This document shows positions 11,956 to 21,516 of a DNA stretch of 64,000 nt, one piece after another (position 1 is the stretch's first letter; the number at the start of each line of letters is the position of its first letter). The translations under genes were made by a program, and so were the position numbers. The notes under the pieces are model-generated. The model was not told where the DNA came from. It worked only from the letters and a program-made list of their open reading frames with translations, and did no database searches. Location: assembly GCA_032622095.1 (NCBI GenBank), contig CP136069.1, positions 128,197,123-128,261,122 on the forward strand, in the 5' to 3' direction. This DNA is from Siphonodentalium dalli. Its lineage: Eukaryota; Mollusca; Scaphopoda; Gadilida; Siphonodentaliidae.

Positions 11956-12129
11956 CTGGACAGCTTCAGCGTACATCAGGAACTTAGCATATATCGTTGG
12001 CATTGCCCAGTGTATGTAGATATTGTGGCACACCTTTTGTATAAGAGGGCCTATTGGCGTGAGGGTCTGGATATATACGCCTGGCCCGAACGGGCTTGTG
12101 AATCTCAGGTACACAAGACCTGGACCTAT
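11956..12129 (-). CDS. nvd: nvd exon (catalytic domain, 58 codons)
   Basis: The acceptor reads TTTATTTACAG and the donor CCAG/GTGAGG. The exon encodes 58 residues from IGPGLVYLRFTSPFGPG to FLMYAEAVQ, entered and left in phase 0. The G-P-G-L-V-Y segment followed by a hydrophobic strand and the T-P-I-G-P-L-x-Q-K-V block are typical of the nvd catalytic barrel just before the C-terminal E-R-D-x-x-I-W motif. It contains no iron ligand itself and forms part of the substrate-cavity wall by family analogy. Confidence 0.92.
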
Positions 12130-13376
12130 CTGTAAATAAAAATAATATATATAAATAATCACCTAAAAAAAGTACGTTCCCCCGATAGATTCGAAGATAA
12201 CTTCAAATATGGTATGCAGAAACTCTGGATGATAATCTATTATATTAGGCTGCTAACACGTGACGAGCACTGTCTTGTAACTAATGATATGGTGAGTGGC
12301 TACATGCATCAGTGAACACCCATTGAATGGGAAGAGTCGACTTTCCAAAAATCAAATTCTCACAGGGTTCACTAAGAGTGAACATGTTCACACATGCTGG
12401 GCATTTGATCAAGTTCGAATGTCTAAATATTCGGTTAATTACAGGTGGGTTGACATATCATTGGAGACTTCGTCCCAATAGCTCTAAAGAAAGCGAACAG
12501 TCTACAACAGAGTGGATAATGACACAAATCGATGACATTCTTCACCTACTGCCAGAGTGATTGGCAGCCTCATCGCATGACATTATTGGATCCAGTGTCT
12601 ACTCTTTATAATGAGAGCACAGTGACTCCATATATTGTCGTGGCATGCATGGGGTTACATGAATTACTAACTGTTCTTCACACGAGTATTTAAATGGGTT
12701 GTAACAGTGTTGTGACGTTTTAATTAGGCACTGCATCCGCATAAATTGTTCTCACTCAAATATGCAAGCAGTCCCCCCAAACGTTTTGAAAGCTCAAAAT
12801 TCAGACAATGGGGATATTTTTGGGCAATTTTCGGGCAAATGGAATGGTATTTCAAGGGGAAAATTATGGCAAATTACAGTATTGTTCACATTTCTGTCCG
12901 AATTATACATATATAATGTTAACGTGAATATGTTTTGTTATATTTCTGTGTATAAAGAAGGTATATTCTTTTGCAATGGTCCTAATATACTGAATATACT
13001 TGCACAATTTCACGGCAATCGGCCTAAGAATTCTAGAATTTCCGTGTAGTATGCCAGGGGTAATTTACTTACTTTGAGGTGTTTAGAATACATATAGCAA
13101 TTAATCACCTGTATAAATCGTAACTCTTTGTATAAGAGTTTCGATAATATATCTAAATACGCTCTTCAAGAATCGACATATTATTATAGAGTTACTATAC
13201 AATGTTGTGTACAGTATGTGTTTTCTTTACTTTGGGGACCATAATGGAAATAAATGGTCTTCGGGCTGTTTTCTTATGCTATCCCCGATGGTTTTTGGTC
13301 ACCTGTTAGTGCCGGACAACTCCTTTACAGTATCATACCCTGTATAAACGCCATACTTATGCTGGGTATTGGTCGA

Positions 13377-13423
13377 CTGCGGAAGTGGTAATGTACCATA
13401 TGGTACATCACATCCTTCCGCAG
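13377..13423. repeat. Short hairpin with palindromic centre
   Basis: CTGCGGAAG at 13377 is matched by CTTCCGCAG ending at 13423, and between them GTACCATATGGTAC is a perfect palindrome. The whole can form a 47-nt cruciform or RNA hairpin. It is framed at a distance by GGTCACCT (about 13298) and AGGTGACC (13422-13429). Confidence 0.75.
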
Positions 13424-13807
13424 GTGACCTAATTCCAGTAATAAATCAAATAATATGATATTCTACATCTTTAAAATTTCTGCTAATCTGTTACTTGTTA
13501 CATGTATTGCTGTTTATTTTTATCTATACATGTAGGTTGTCCTACACCAATATGTCCCTTAAAGACCATTAAAACGTATCTTATCTAGTCCAGGTATGAG
13601 TGTGTTTGGAAATGCCATTCAGTATAGTGAGACGCCTACATTATTTTTTTTCATATTAAGGCCATAATAAAAATTGGACTTTTTCCCCCAGATTAAAAAT
13701 AACATAAAAACCTCCCTATACTACCAAACATATTTTATTGAGACTATATGAATTAATACTCTAAGGATATGGAAACACCATTTATGTTACAGGAATGACA
13801 AATATAG

Positions 13808-13953
13808 AGGATCTCCAACGAGTTATATTTGGGTTATAAGATTTTATGGAACGAGTTTTGTAAATTTGATTCACGACGTGTCATGGGCGAGTTGTGAATC
13901 AAATTTATGAAACGATAAAATCTTATATCCCAACGTAACGAGTTGAAGATCTT
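13808..13953. mobile_element. Fold-back hairpin element, 146 bp
   Basis: The left arm GATCTCCAACGAGTTATA, continuing TTATAAGATTTTAT, is matched by the inverted right arm ATAAAATCTTATATCCCA and ACGAGTTGAAGATC. An inner stem pairs TAAATTTGATTCAC with GTGAATCAAATTTA. This looks like a small MITE. Confidence 0.75.
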
Positions 13954-14880
13954 GTATATTACATGAAAAAAACTAGAGTTTTTATGACCTTTTAACAAAT
14001 CAAAATCCCCAAAAGAAGTTGCAAAATGCATATATTTACAGCGTTGGTTGAGACGCTTCACAACCGTGTACGGCAGTATTGCGCGCTCTGGCTGACGACG
14101 GGACATATATAATCCCCAATGTGCATCTTTGTTTTGTGTCTCTTTTCATTAGTGCAACGAAGTTGGCAATAATTTAACTTTAATGCACAAAGCAATCATT
14201 TTTGCATTGTCTGATATTGGTGTCATGCGCGGCTTTTCTAAATAGTATTAATCCGACGAAATCAATATAAATTTTGTTGGCGAGATGCCATGTTATCACA
14301 GGAAGCACGCAAATATATTGAACAATCGGGACATGGCCTCATGTTGGCTGTATAAAAACACACCAGCTGAGAACATAGCGCAGTTTTTTTTCTCAATATA
14401 ATCCTAGGCGTGGTGTTACCTGGAAAATGATTACCTTGGTTTCTCAATGTACACGCAGTTCTGGGACAAATGGCTGAATAAACCTATCCATTGGCCTTCT
14501 GTAGTAGAGAAAGAGATAAATTGCCTACATATGCCTACTCAGTCTGAAGCATAAGGTATAGGGTAAGGAGATACCAAGATATTTTTTTGTTGTGGCCTAT
14601 AAAGCAGATTAAAGGTACGTGCAGCAGTCTTAATTCATCGGTATAAATTAGTCGAGCGGGAAACTAAACGTATAAGTTTAGAGAATAGGTAACAAAACAT
14701 ATAACAGGAAATGCGACTTAAAGGTTTCGAATAGCTATAGTGTATGTTGAATACTGTTCGCAAACTGGTCCAGATTATATATACATATATTAAGCATTAA
14801 CTACTAGTATTCGAAAAGGAGATTAGGTTGAAAATTAATGTCGTTTAGACTCTTGTGTGATTTTTATGTCAGCAACATAC

Positions 14881-15126
14881 CTGGTCAGCTATTACGCTTA
14901 ATGACAACCCTGGACATGACACGCCGAGTACTTTCAGCTCATGTGTTAATTTAAGAGTTCCTATGTGCTCATTCGGTGTCGAATTTGATTCCCATTTAGC
15001 CGTCCAAGCGTGAAATGCGAATCCCCATATCTTTTTCCACATGTAACGAAGATCAACACCAGCGAACATTAGATTCCCATGTACTTTTGAGAGATGCCCT
15101 ACGTCTGCCCCATTCTCTGGAATTTC
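14881..15126 (-). CDS. nvd: nvd exon with iron-binding histidines
   Basis: This 246-bp exon (82 codons, phase 0 at both ends) begins EIPENGADVGHLSKVHG after the acceptor ATTTCAG and ends ADQ before GTATGT. The motif D-x-x-H-x4-H within it holds the two histidines that bind the catalytic mononuclear iron in Rieske oxygenases; the Asp just before is thought to bridge electron transfer from the neighbouring subunit's Rieske centre (family knowledge). The rest contributes catalytic-domain strands (W-K-K-I-W-G-F-A-F-H-A-W-T-A-K-W). The junction with the previous exon rebuilds C-H-I-E-E-I-P-E-N-G-A-D, a near-invariant nvd signature. Confidence 0.95.
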
Positions 15127-15192
15127 CTGAAATGATGAAATTTAGCGTCAGTGCCCAGCTGCAGTGCCTGGAATTTCCAACCAACCTCATCG

Positions 15193-15668
15193 ACGGTGGG
15201 GAATCACGTGGTTTCGAGTTGATGAGTATATCACGCATTCAAAATGGCAACCGGAGGCGACCGCAAACTCGATCAGAAACGAGGAAAAAGGTAATAAGCT
15301 AGATAATGATTTATTAGATAGTATTTTGGCAGCTACAAGCATAATTATGCTATACTATTTTTCAAACAAGCTGATACCTCATTTGTGTCCAAACTTACAG
15401 TCGTTTGCTCTAACATTCTGACCAAAGTTGTCAGTCGAAGGATTCTCCAAGATGTATGGACTGCAAGAGGCAACTTAGGTAAGAATTTTACAGCAAACTA
15501 CTCAGTATTTCCGTACAAATAAGGTATCAACTTGTTTTAATAATAAACTAGCATATGGTCGTAACAGTTAAAATGCTATGTGTTGTGTCAGTTGCTCATA
15601 TATTATGTGTTTGCACATTCTGAATGTGTGGTAGTCACCAACCTCGAAACCACGTGATTCCCCACCGT
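15193..15668. mobile_element. TIR element in nvd intron
   Basis: ACGGTGGGGAATCACGTGGT at 15193, continuing TTCGAGTTG, is mirrored by CAACCTCGAAACCACGTGAT continuing to CCCACCGT at 15668. The inverted ends are about 28-30 bp and the element about 476 bp. It lies inside the 796-bp intron between the exons at 14881-15126 and 15923-16101 and makes up more than half of it. No coding capacity is seen. Confidence 0.7.
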
Positions 15669-15922
15669 GCCCATCTACATATATATATGGAATAACAATT
15701 TAATCTAAATTTTGGATGTAATGTATATATGAAAATGTATTTACCAAGTCTAGAAACCTATTTTCAGCTTAAAATAGCTGACTGCCGAGGATGGAATTTC
15801 AACTGTTGAATATTTTGACCCAAGTATTGTGTTATACAACGACCTCACAAACTACATCCACGTAAGAGGTTTAAATACACTGGATACACTGTGTAAGGGG
15901 ACACCACTCTATTGTGACTCAC

Positions 15923-16101
15923 CTCGATATGACAGTTGACGTAGTGCTCCGTCCGACCCCTGTACGTATAACTACCATTCTGTATTTCTTCTATATCCGG
16001 CGGTGTCCAGTTTGGTTCCATTCCTTCCGCGTGGAACCAGAAATGAATCCACTGATTGATTTCTATGGTGGGCCATGCCTTTATCTTAGCCGTATCTGGG
16101 A
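15923..16101 (-). CDS. nvd: nvd exon between Rieske and catalytic motifs
   Basis: The acceptor is TTCTCAACAG and the donor GAG/GTGAGT. The exon begins in phase 1 (its first two bases TC complete a Val codon whose G comes from the Rieske exon) and encodes VPDTAKIKAWPTIEINQW, a hydrophobic F-W-F-H-A-E-G strand, P-P-D-I-E-E-I, Y-R-G-R-T-E-H and finally V-N-C-H-I-E. The order W-P, [IF]-x-[FV]-W-[YF]-H-A-E-G, P-x-W-x-P-P and G-R-x-E-H-x-V-N-C-H-I is the nvd/DAF-36 pattern. It leaves in phase 0. Confidence 0.95.
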
Positions 16102-16212
16102 CTGTTGAGAAAATAAAGAAACATGACAGTGACTTGCTCACACCTCCATATTTAACACTTTCTATGCTAAATGGATTCTCCCATTCAGTTCTAAAAGTAT
16201 ACACTGGAACGG

Positions 16213-16356
16213 TCTATTATTCATTCATATGGGCGTTCAGATAATAAAAGCAGACGACAGACAGAAAACAGATAATACACTAGCAGAATTATTCATATCC
16301 ATTGGTGGGAAATGTTCAGATAATAACTTTAAAAAACATGGTCATTTTGTTGAACA
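16213..16356 (+). repeat. Dispersed repeat R, copy 2
   Basis: TCTATTATTCATTC, GCAGACGACAGACAG and ATTGGTGGGAAATGTTCAGA match the R copies at 11083-11212 and 25984-26078. A LINE-type zinc-knuckle fragment follows at 16491, supporting the view that R derives from a LINE. Confidence 0.65.
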
Positions 16357-16490
16357 TAGTACTCGTCAGCGAGCGTTTTGTAAAGAAAGGTTGGTTTATT
16401 ATTGCTATACACAGAATGCACAAGTGTTGCCCACTTGATTCAGATTAAAATGCAGCAACTTAAAACTATAAACTTGTATGAAAACGTGAG

Positions 16491-16551
16491 TGTGACAGCA
16501 TTCTGCACATGTGTGGGAGTGAAAGCGCACATCATTTGTTACTTCATTGTT
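16491..16551 (+). pseudogene. LINE C-terminal zinc-knuckle fragment
   Basis: Read from 16491, the frame gives CDSILHMCGSESAHHLLLHC, a C-x2-C-H-C style arrangement (H-M-C-G...H-H-L-L-L-H-C) like the cysteine-histidine motif at the C-terminus of many non-LTR retrotransposon ORF2 proteins. A stop follows about 11 codons later and no reverse-transcriptase motif is adjacent, so it is a remnant. The same motif style is seen in the fragments at 18811-20668 and 34415-34651. Confidence 0.5.
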
Positions 16552-16861
16552 CGTGCACAGTATTCTGCAATTCGATCTGAAATGTTTGATGAGTTATATC
16601 GACCGATTTACTACTAAATGTAGATTGATCATTATCAAAGTCAGATAACTGAAAGCAGTACAGAAATGCATTGTGCAATCTAGTACGTTCAAACGATTGC
16701 ATGCGTTTGGTAACTAACCCACACTATTTATTCAATATAACTTCGAAGGCTCTCTATAGGTTAATCCTCGGTATTATTGGCTCAGCATTGACTTTTAACT
16801 CTCGGGATAAATATGTGATAATTACTAACTTCACCAGAAATGTTGTAACACTAACTACAAC

Positions 16862-17221
16862 TTAAAGGGGACTGTACGCACCAAATCCGGCCGTTTATGG
16901 GACCATCTCCCATTACATGTATACTCAACAGAATATATATGCAAGAAATGAATGAATTTGAGCCATGGATGAGTGCAAAATACACTCATGTGCTCTATAA
17001 ACGATGTAAACAACATGGTAATTATAATGAAAATGAGTCTATGACTCGTGCCATTAACTCAATTTGATTATAATTACCATGTTGTTTATATGGATCATAG
17101 AGCACATGAGTGTATTCTGCACTCATCCATGGCTCAAATTCATTCATTTCTTGCATATATTGTTGAGTGTAATAGATGGTCCCATAAATGTTCGGATTTA
17201 GTGAACAGTATCCCTTTAAAT
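16862..17221. mobile_element. Fold-back MITE, 360 bp
   Basis: The two halves are inverted copies of about 160 bp with a loop near 17030-17062. TTAAAGGGGACTG at the left is matched by CAGTATCCCTTTAA at the right. Deeper in the arms GAGCCATGGATGAGTGC pairs with GCACTCATCCATGGCTC, and AACAACATGGTAATTATAAT with its inverse. The inner arm is nearly perfect, so a long hairpin is possible. Confidence 0.9.
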
Positions 17222-18589
17222 CTGCATGTACCGCTCGCAATCCCGACGGCTTGGCCACTTCCGCTTTCGCATGTACCAAACTCCAGGCAGAGTTATCTCC
17301 CGTCGCTCCGATGAGATACCACTGCCACAAGAACATTTGGTAAGGATTTCTGACATGACCTTAGTTCTTATCTTTTAGGATTAAAATTGTATATGTCGGG
17401 CTCAGTTCATATTGTTTTTATCAATACCGAAAGAATTGCCATTATAGCAAACTAGTGGTGATAAAAATAAGATAATAGGTGACTAAATAGTTCCGACAAT
17501 ACTTAAAAATAGATGTATCGGTCCGAAAAGTTCCATCCACGCGACAGTGATATATCGCAGTGATAACGGGGGGGGGGGGGGGGTTGCATGGAGTTTGGGA
17601 AATAAACTCTCCCATAAATAGACACCGTATTCGAGTAAGACTACAACACACGGCCCTGATAATAAGACGATGGCCTTGACTGCATGGTTAGTACGCAGAG
17701 ATATCCAACAGATAAAAGAATAAAAAGTTCAATAAATAGGACAATAACTAGCAATTATTAAGTTCAAATGACTAGTGTCCCTGTTAACTGACGAATTTCC
17801 CGGTAGTGTGCACATGATCAATCACGTGATTGAAATAGTCCGGCATATATGAAAATGGCCGATTTTGGTACCTTTCTTTCATTATTTGAGTTTCAAACGT
17901 CCTTCTGTTAAATGTAATCTACACGGTGATCATGTGCAAATGCAGATGAACAGACTTATAAAGCTCGAAGCGTGTTGTCGAATCATTTCCATCAACTCAC
18001 ATATACACGTAATATGTATACATGTATATCATCGTTGTAAAATGTTTCTAACGTTGCTTGTTTTGTGGAAGGAATATACAGTGCTTACAGAAGCCTTACA
18101 TGAAAGAACCGCGAACCCCCAAATTATAGATGTCTTCGAAATTTGGAAGGTAGAATAAAATGTACATGTATGAGGCATGTATTTCGATACGTACACGAAC
18201 ATATATATGCATACTCTACATACCCTGGACATGATTTGCCAATTTAAAAAAAAAAAAAAAAATTCACATATAATTGAGCAATCAATCAATCAAGTTTATT
18301 GTCTATGTAAATCAATAAATGACATTTAGACAAGATATATAGAATAAACCCATAGTAGCGGAGTGTATTAAATTGTCACCACGAGTGGCATTGTGGTTTT
18401 AACAACGAGTAGAATTGGACATTTTGGCGGGTGGTTAAAACAACAATAACACGAGTGGTCAAAAGTTGATACTCTTGGCCTAATGGGTGTATTTATGCCT
18501 TAATTATTGTTTTTGATTTGTTCCTCGAATACATCTACTCCGCTGTTTACTTTTAATGTGTATCTTCACGGAGAGACCCACACACGACG
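17222..18589. other. Intronic sequence without recognised gene
   Basis: It contains a 16-base G run at 17568-17583, an A run near 18246-18261 and a (CAAT)n-like stretch at 18280-18296 followed by AAGTTTATTG, which resembles the inverted 3' tail of a LINE. No exon or intact element recognised. Confidence 0.4.
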
Positions 18590-18590
18590 G

Positions 18591-18809
18591 GGTGTGTCTT
18601 TTTACCGGATTCCGGATTCCGGATTTAGGTGTCTTTTTACCGGATTTCAACCCGGATTCGGGTATGAATTTCATGCTTGTTTTATCACACATTTAACCCA
18701 TTAAAAGCCGTTTCTGACACGCGGAAACTGGTTAGGAGGCGAGATTAAACCAATATAGGGCTGTCGTGCTCATTCAACCCGATTAATCGTATTTAAAGGT
18801 ACATATCGT
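18591..18809 (+). repeat. Left terminal inverted repeat of 2.9-kb element
   Basis: About 219 bp, inverted counterpart of 21276-21508. It carries internal short repeats of TTTTTACCGGATT separated by GGTGTC, and ends inward at TTTAAAGGTACATATCGT. Confidence 0.88.
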
Positions 18810-18810
18810 A

Positions 18811-20668
18811 CTGCAGTCACTGATTGATATTTGTGTCAACTATAGTAACTTTTGGAGGTATAAGTACAATCCTGCAAAAACAGTAATTTGCGTATTTAAT
18901 GAGTCCGCTAACACTGCGCTTAAAACAAACAGATCTTGGAATCTTAATGGTCGGACAATCATTGAAGGTGATCAAGTCACGCATCTCGGGATTCCACTTG
19001 AGAAGCACGCATTCCGAACAAAATTTGTGGAGAATATTTGTTCAAAGTTACGTTCAACATATTTTATGCTTTCAAATGCAGGCTTGTATGCGTATGACAC
19101 CTATTAGCTGTCTCAAAATATACAAGTCGGTTGTTCTCCCGCGTGCTTTATATGGCAGTGAGCTCCTTTGTGATCTGACTTCATCTGACATGGAACGTCT
19201 GGAAAAGTCACACCGTCTGTGTTTAAAGCACATTCAAGGCTTGCCAATGCGTACGCGTACCGATATGGTTCTATGTCTTTTGGGATGTTTTCCTATTGAA
19301 CGAGACATTGAATACAGAAAGCTTTCTTTGCTTTGCTCATTATACCATCTTAACCGGGGGTAGTCCGTGAAGGAGATATTCCGGTACAGACTACTTCAAT
19401 ATGTGACAAGTCCTCAAGCTGTCAACAGGAACGCCTTCTTCTCGGATTTGTTCCGGTTACCACACAAACGGGGCCTTCTTGAACACGTGTATGCATATCT
19501 CTCTTCTGGGGCATTCCCGGACAAATGTTTGCGGAAAAGCTTTGTCAGACAGAGTGATTTAATTTGGGAACTTTCTTTGTCTTCCAGAACTGAGGAAGAT
19601 GTATCTTTTTGGAGATTCAACTCAGCCAATTCTTGCTTGCAAATGTCATATATATGGAAAGCCTGTAAGAAATTTCCATCCGAGAAAGGCAACTTTTACG
19701 TAGCGGCAAAACTTTTGTGCTCAAAATTATTTGGTGATGAAGAATCTTGTCACATGTGTGGCACATCCTTCTCTGACAGAACGGCGCACATTTTAATTCA
19801 TTGCTTCTTCTTATATAGAGGCCGATATACTTTGATTCTGGTATGACTTGATTGACAAATTCCATGTAAATACTTTTATTTCTATCGACTCTATGTCATT
19901 AGAAGATCAATTACTTTTATTTCTGGGTGTTATTCCTGTAGAATCTCTGTCAGAGCATTACTATGACGAGGAGCTTTCGCTTATGAGATTTTTTATTAAG
20001 GCAACACATGATATGTGGTTTAAATGGAGCTTAGCCTCCGGAACGCCGACAAAAGATTGTCTGACTTACATTAACTCTCATTTTCATTGAAAGTAATATT
20101 TTCGCTAATTAACAGCAATCTCAATTATGTTCTCTTTTTAAAAACTGAACGTGTAATAACATACGCTAACTAAACAGTTATTAAACGTTCAGTAGCTATA
20201 TGCACATTCAAGGGTTCTGTTATCGTTAAAACGCAGCGACGCGGTACGCAGGATGCATACTCTGGACCTCCCGTACCATGAAATTATGTGCTAATTCCAT
20301 TGAAAATTGTTAAATATGTTGATCTTTAAAATTTCCAAAGATATACTGTTTCCACAATTAACTTTCGGTCGATATAAGTGACGAAAGCACTGCCCCGAGC
20401 CTGCAGCATGCTTTCTGTTTGCCATGTCGCTGTGGGGAAGGGTTCTGTTCGTGAATGTGTAGCTTTATGCTACGGTCTGTTGACATATATCTGTATATAT
20501 TGTCAAGTTTGTGTGTGTATGTATTTATTTATTTATTTATTGTGTGTGATTGTTTTGAAAACTGTTTGTGTTTCATGGTGGCGGGAATTACTATTGATGT
20601 CCTTTCTATATTTATAGTAACATGTATTTTGGAAAACATACTCTCCTAGCTGGAGGAAATAAAGAGAT
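18811..20668 (+). pseudogene. 5'-truncated, frameshifted LINE ORF2
   Basis: Three collinear segments read as the C-terminal half of a non-LTR retrotransposon reverse transcriptase. Frame 1 (about 18844-19104) gives W-R-Y-K-Y-N-P-A-K-T and T-H-L-G-I-P-L-E, late RT motifs. Frame 2 (19106-19846, with a TAG at 19361) gives L-K-I-Y-K-S-V-V-L-P-R-A-L-Y-G-S-E and the zinc knuckle C-H-M-C-G...H-I-L-I-H-C. Frame 3 (to a TGA at 20090) completes the C-terminus. The catalytic Y/F-x-D-D box and the endonuclease are missing. The 3' part holds AATAAA near 20656. The copy starts right at the inner edge of the host element's left inverted repeat, so it is an insertion there. Confidence 0.85.
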
Positions 20669-20673
20669 ATATT

Positions 20674-21197
20674 TAAGGGAACACACCATGTCCGGATCAG
20701 AATTAATTATCTCGTAATTATTGATCATATTTAAAGGTAGATATCATGTCCGGATCCGGTTTTTTTCTCTCTCTGTTTTTCCATTTAAATTATCGTCTTT
20801 TTGATATATTAAATGTCACGTGGAACAAAGTTATAAGTTGATTTTGAGACGTTATACTAGGCTTTTGGATTGATTTCACGGAATGATTATCGCATTTAAA
20901 GGTACACACTATGTGCGGAACCGAATTAATTTCCACGTATTTACTGATAATATTTAAAGGTACAGATTATGCCCGGATCCGGATTTTTCTTCTTATAAAG
21001 TAATGCTTATTTAATACAATAGATGTAAACTGAGTTGCGTGGAACTAGGTTATAGATGTTGATGTTTAGATCAGATCATTCCCGGATTCGGATACGAATA
21101 GTTCTTTTCCATTTCATATAAATAGTCAAGTATTTAATACATTAAATGGCAGCTGAGCTGAGATAATTAATTCGGATCCGGACATGGTGTGTTCCAT
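20674..21197. repeat. Subterminal repeats and nested inverted repeat
   Basis: GGAACACACCATGTCCGGAT at 20674 is mirrored by ATCCGGACATGGTGTGTTCC ending near 21196, an inverted pair of about 40 bp. Between them the unit TTTAAAGGTACA followed by a CCGGATCCGG-like core recurs near 20730, 20898 and 20953. The same unit forms the inner border of both terminal repeats. Repeated subterminal motifs are where transposases often bind (family knowledge). Confidence 0.75.
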
Positions 21198-21275
21198 TAA
21201 ATGCCACCATGATCACGTAAAATCAATCCAACCGCCGTGTCTATATGAAAAAATAAGAAGTATGCTGATCCGGGC

Positions 21276-21508
21276 ACGATATGTACCTTTAAATACGATT
21301 AATCGGGTTGAATGAGCACGACAACCCTATATTGGTTTAATCTCACCTCCTAACCAGTTTCCGCGTGTCAGAAACGGCTTTTAATGGGTTAAATGTGTGA
21401 TAAAACAAGCATGAAATTCATACCCGAATCCGGGTCGAAATCCGGTAAAAAGACACCTAAATCCGGGTAGAAATCCGGAATCCGGAATCCGGTAAAAAGA
21501 CACACACC
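21276..21508 (-). repeat. Right terminal inverted repeat of 2.9-kb element
   Basis: About 233 bp, the inverted counterpart of 18591-18809, including the ACACGACG direct flank just outside at 21509-21516. It has one additional GGATT-type internal unit compared with the left arm. Confidence 0.88.
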
Positions 21509-21516
21509 ACACGACG

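Larger units (their letters stand above)
12130..14880 (-). other. nvd intron with hairpins
   Basis: A 2751-bp intron bounded by GTATGT (14880 downward) and ACAG (12130). It contains a perfect-armed short hairpin at 13377-13423 and a fold-back at 13808-13953, both listed separately. No additional exon was recognised. Confidence 0.7.
18590..21508. mobile_element. 2.9-kb TIR transposon with 8-bp target duplication
   Basis: The inverted ends are long: 18591-18809 against 21276-21508, both carrying GGTGTGTCTTTTTACC-type ends (one end has an extra GT), CCGGATTCCGGATT and TTTAAAGGTACATATCGT. ACACGACG stands just outside both ends (18582-18589 and 21509-21516) in direct orientation and is a plausible 8-bp target duplication, with one extra G at the left. 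Eight-base duplications are typical of hAT and P superfamilies. No transposase is seen; the interior holds a truncated LINE and subterminal repeats, so the element is non-autonomous. Confidence 0.85.

Noticed and set aside
18599-18660. Repeated CCGGATT units as an independent satellite
   Set aside because: They form part of the terminal inverted repeats of the 2.9-kb element and occur only there.
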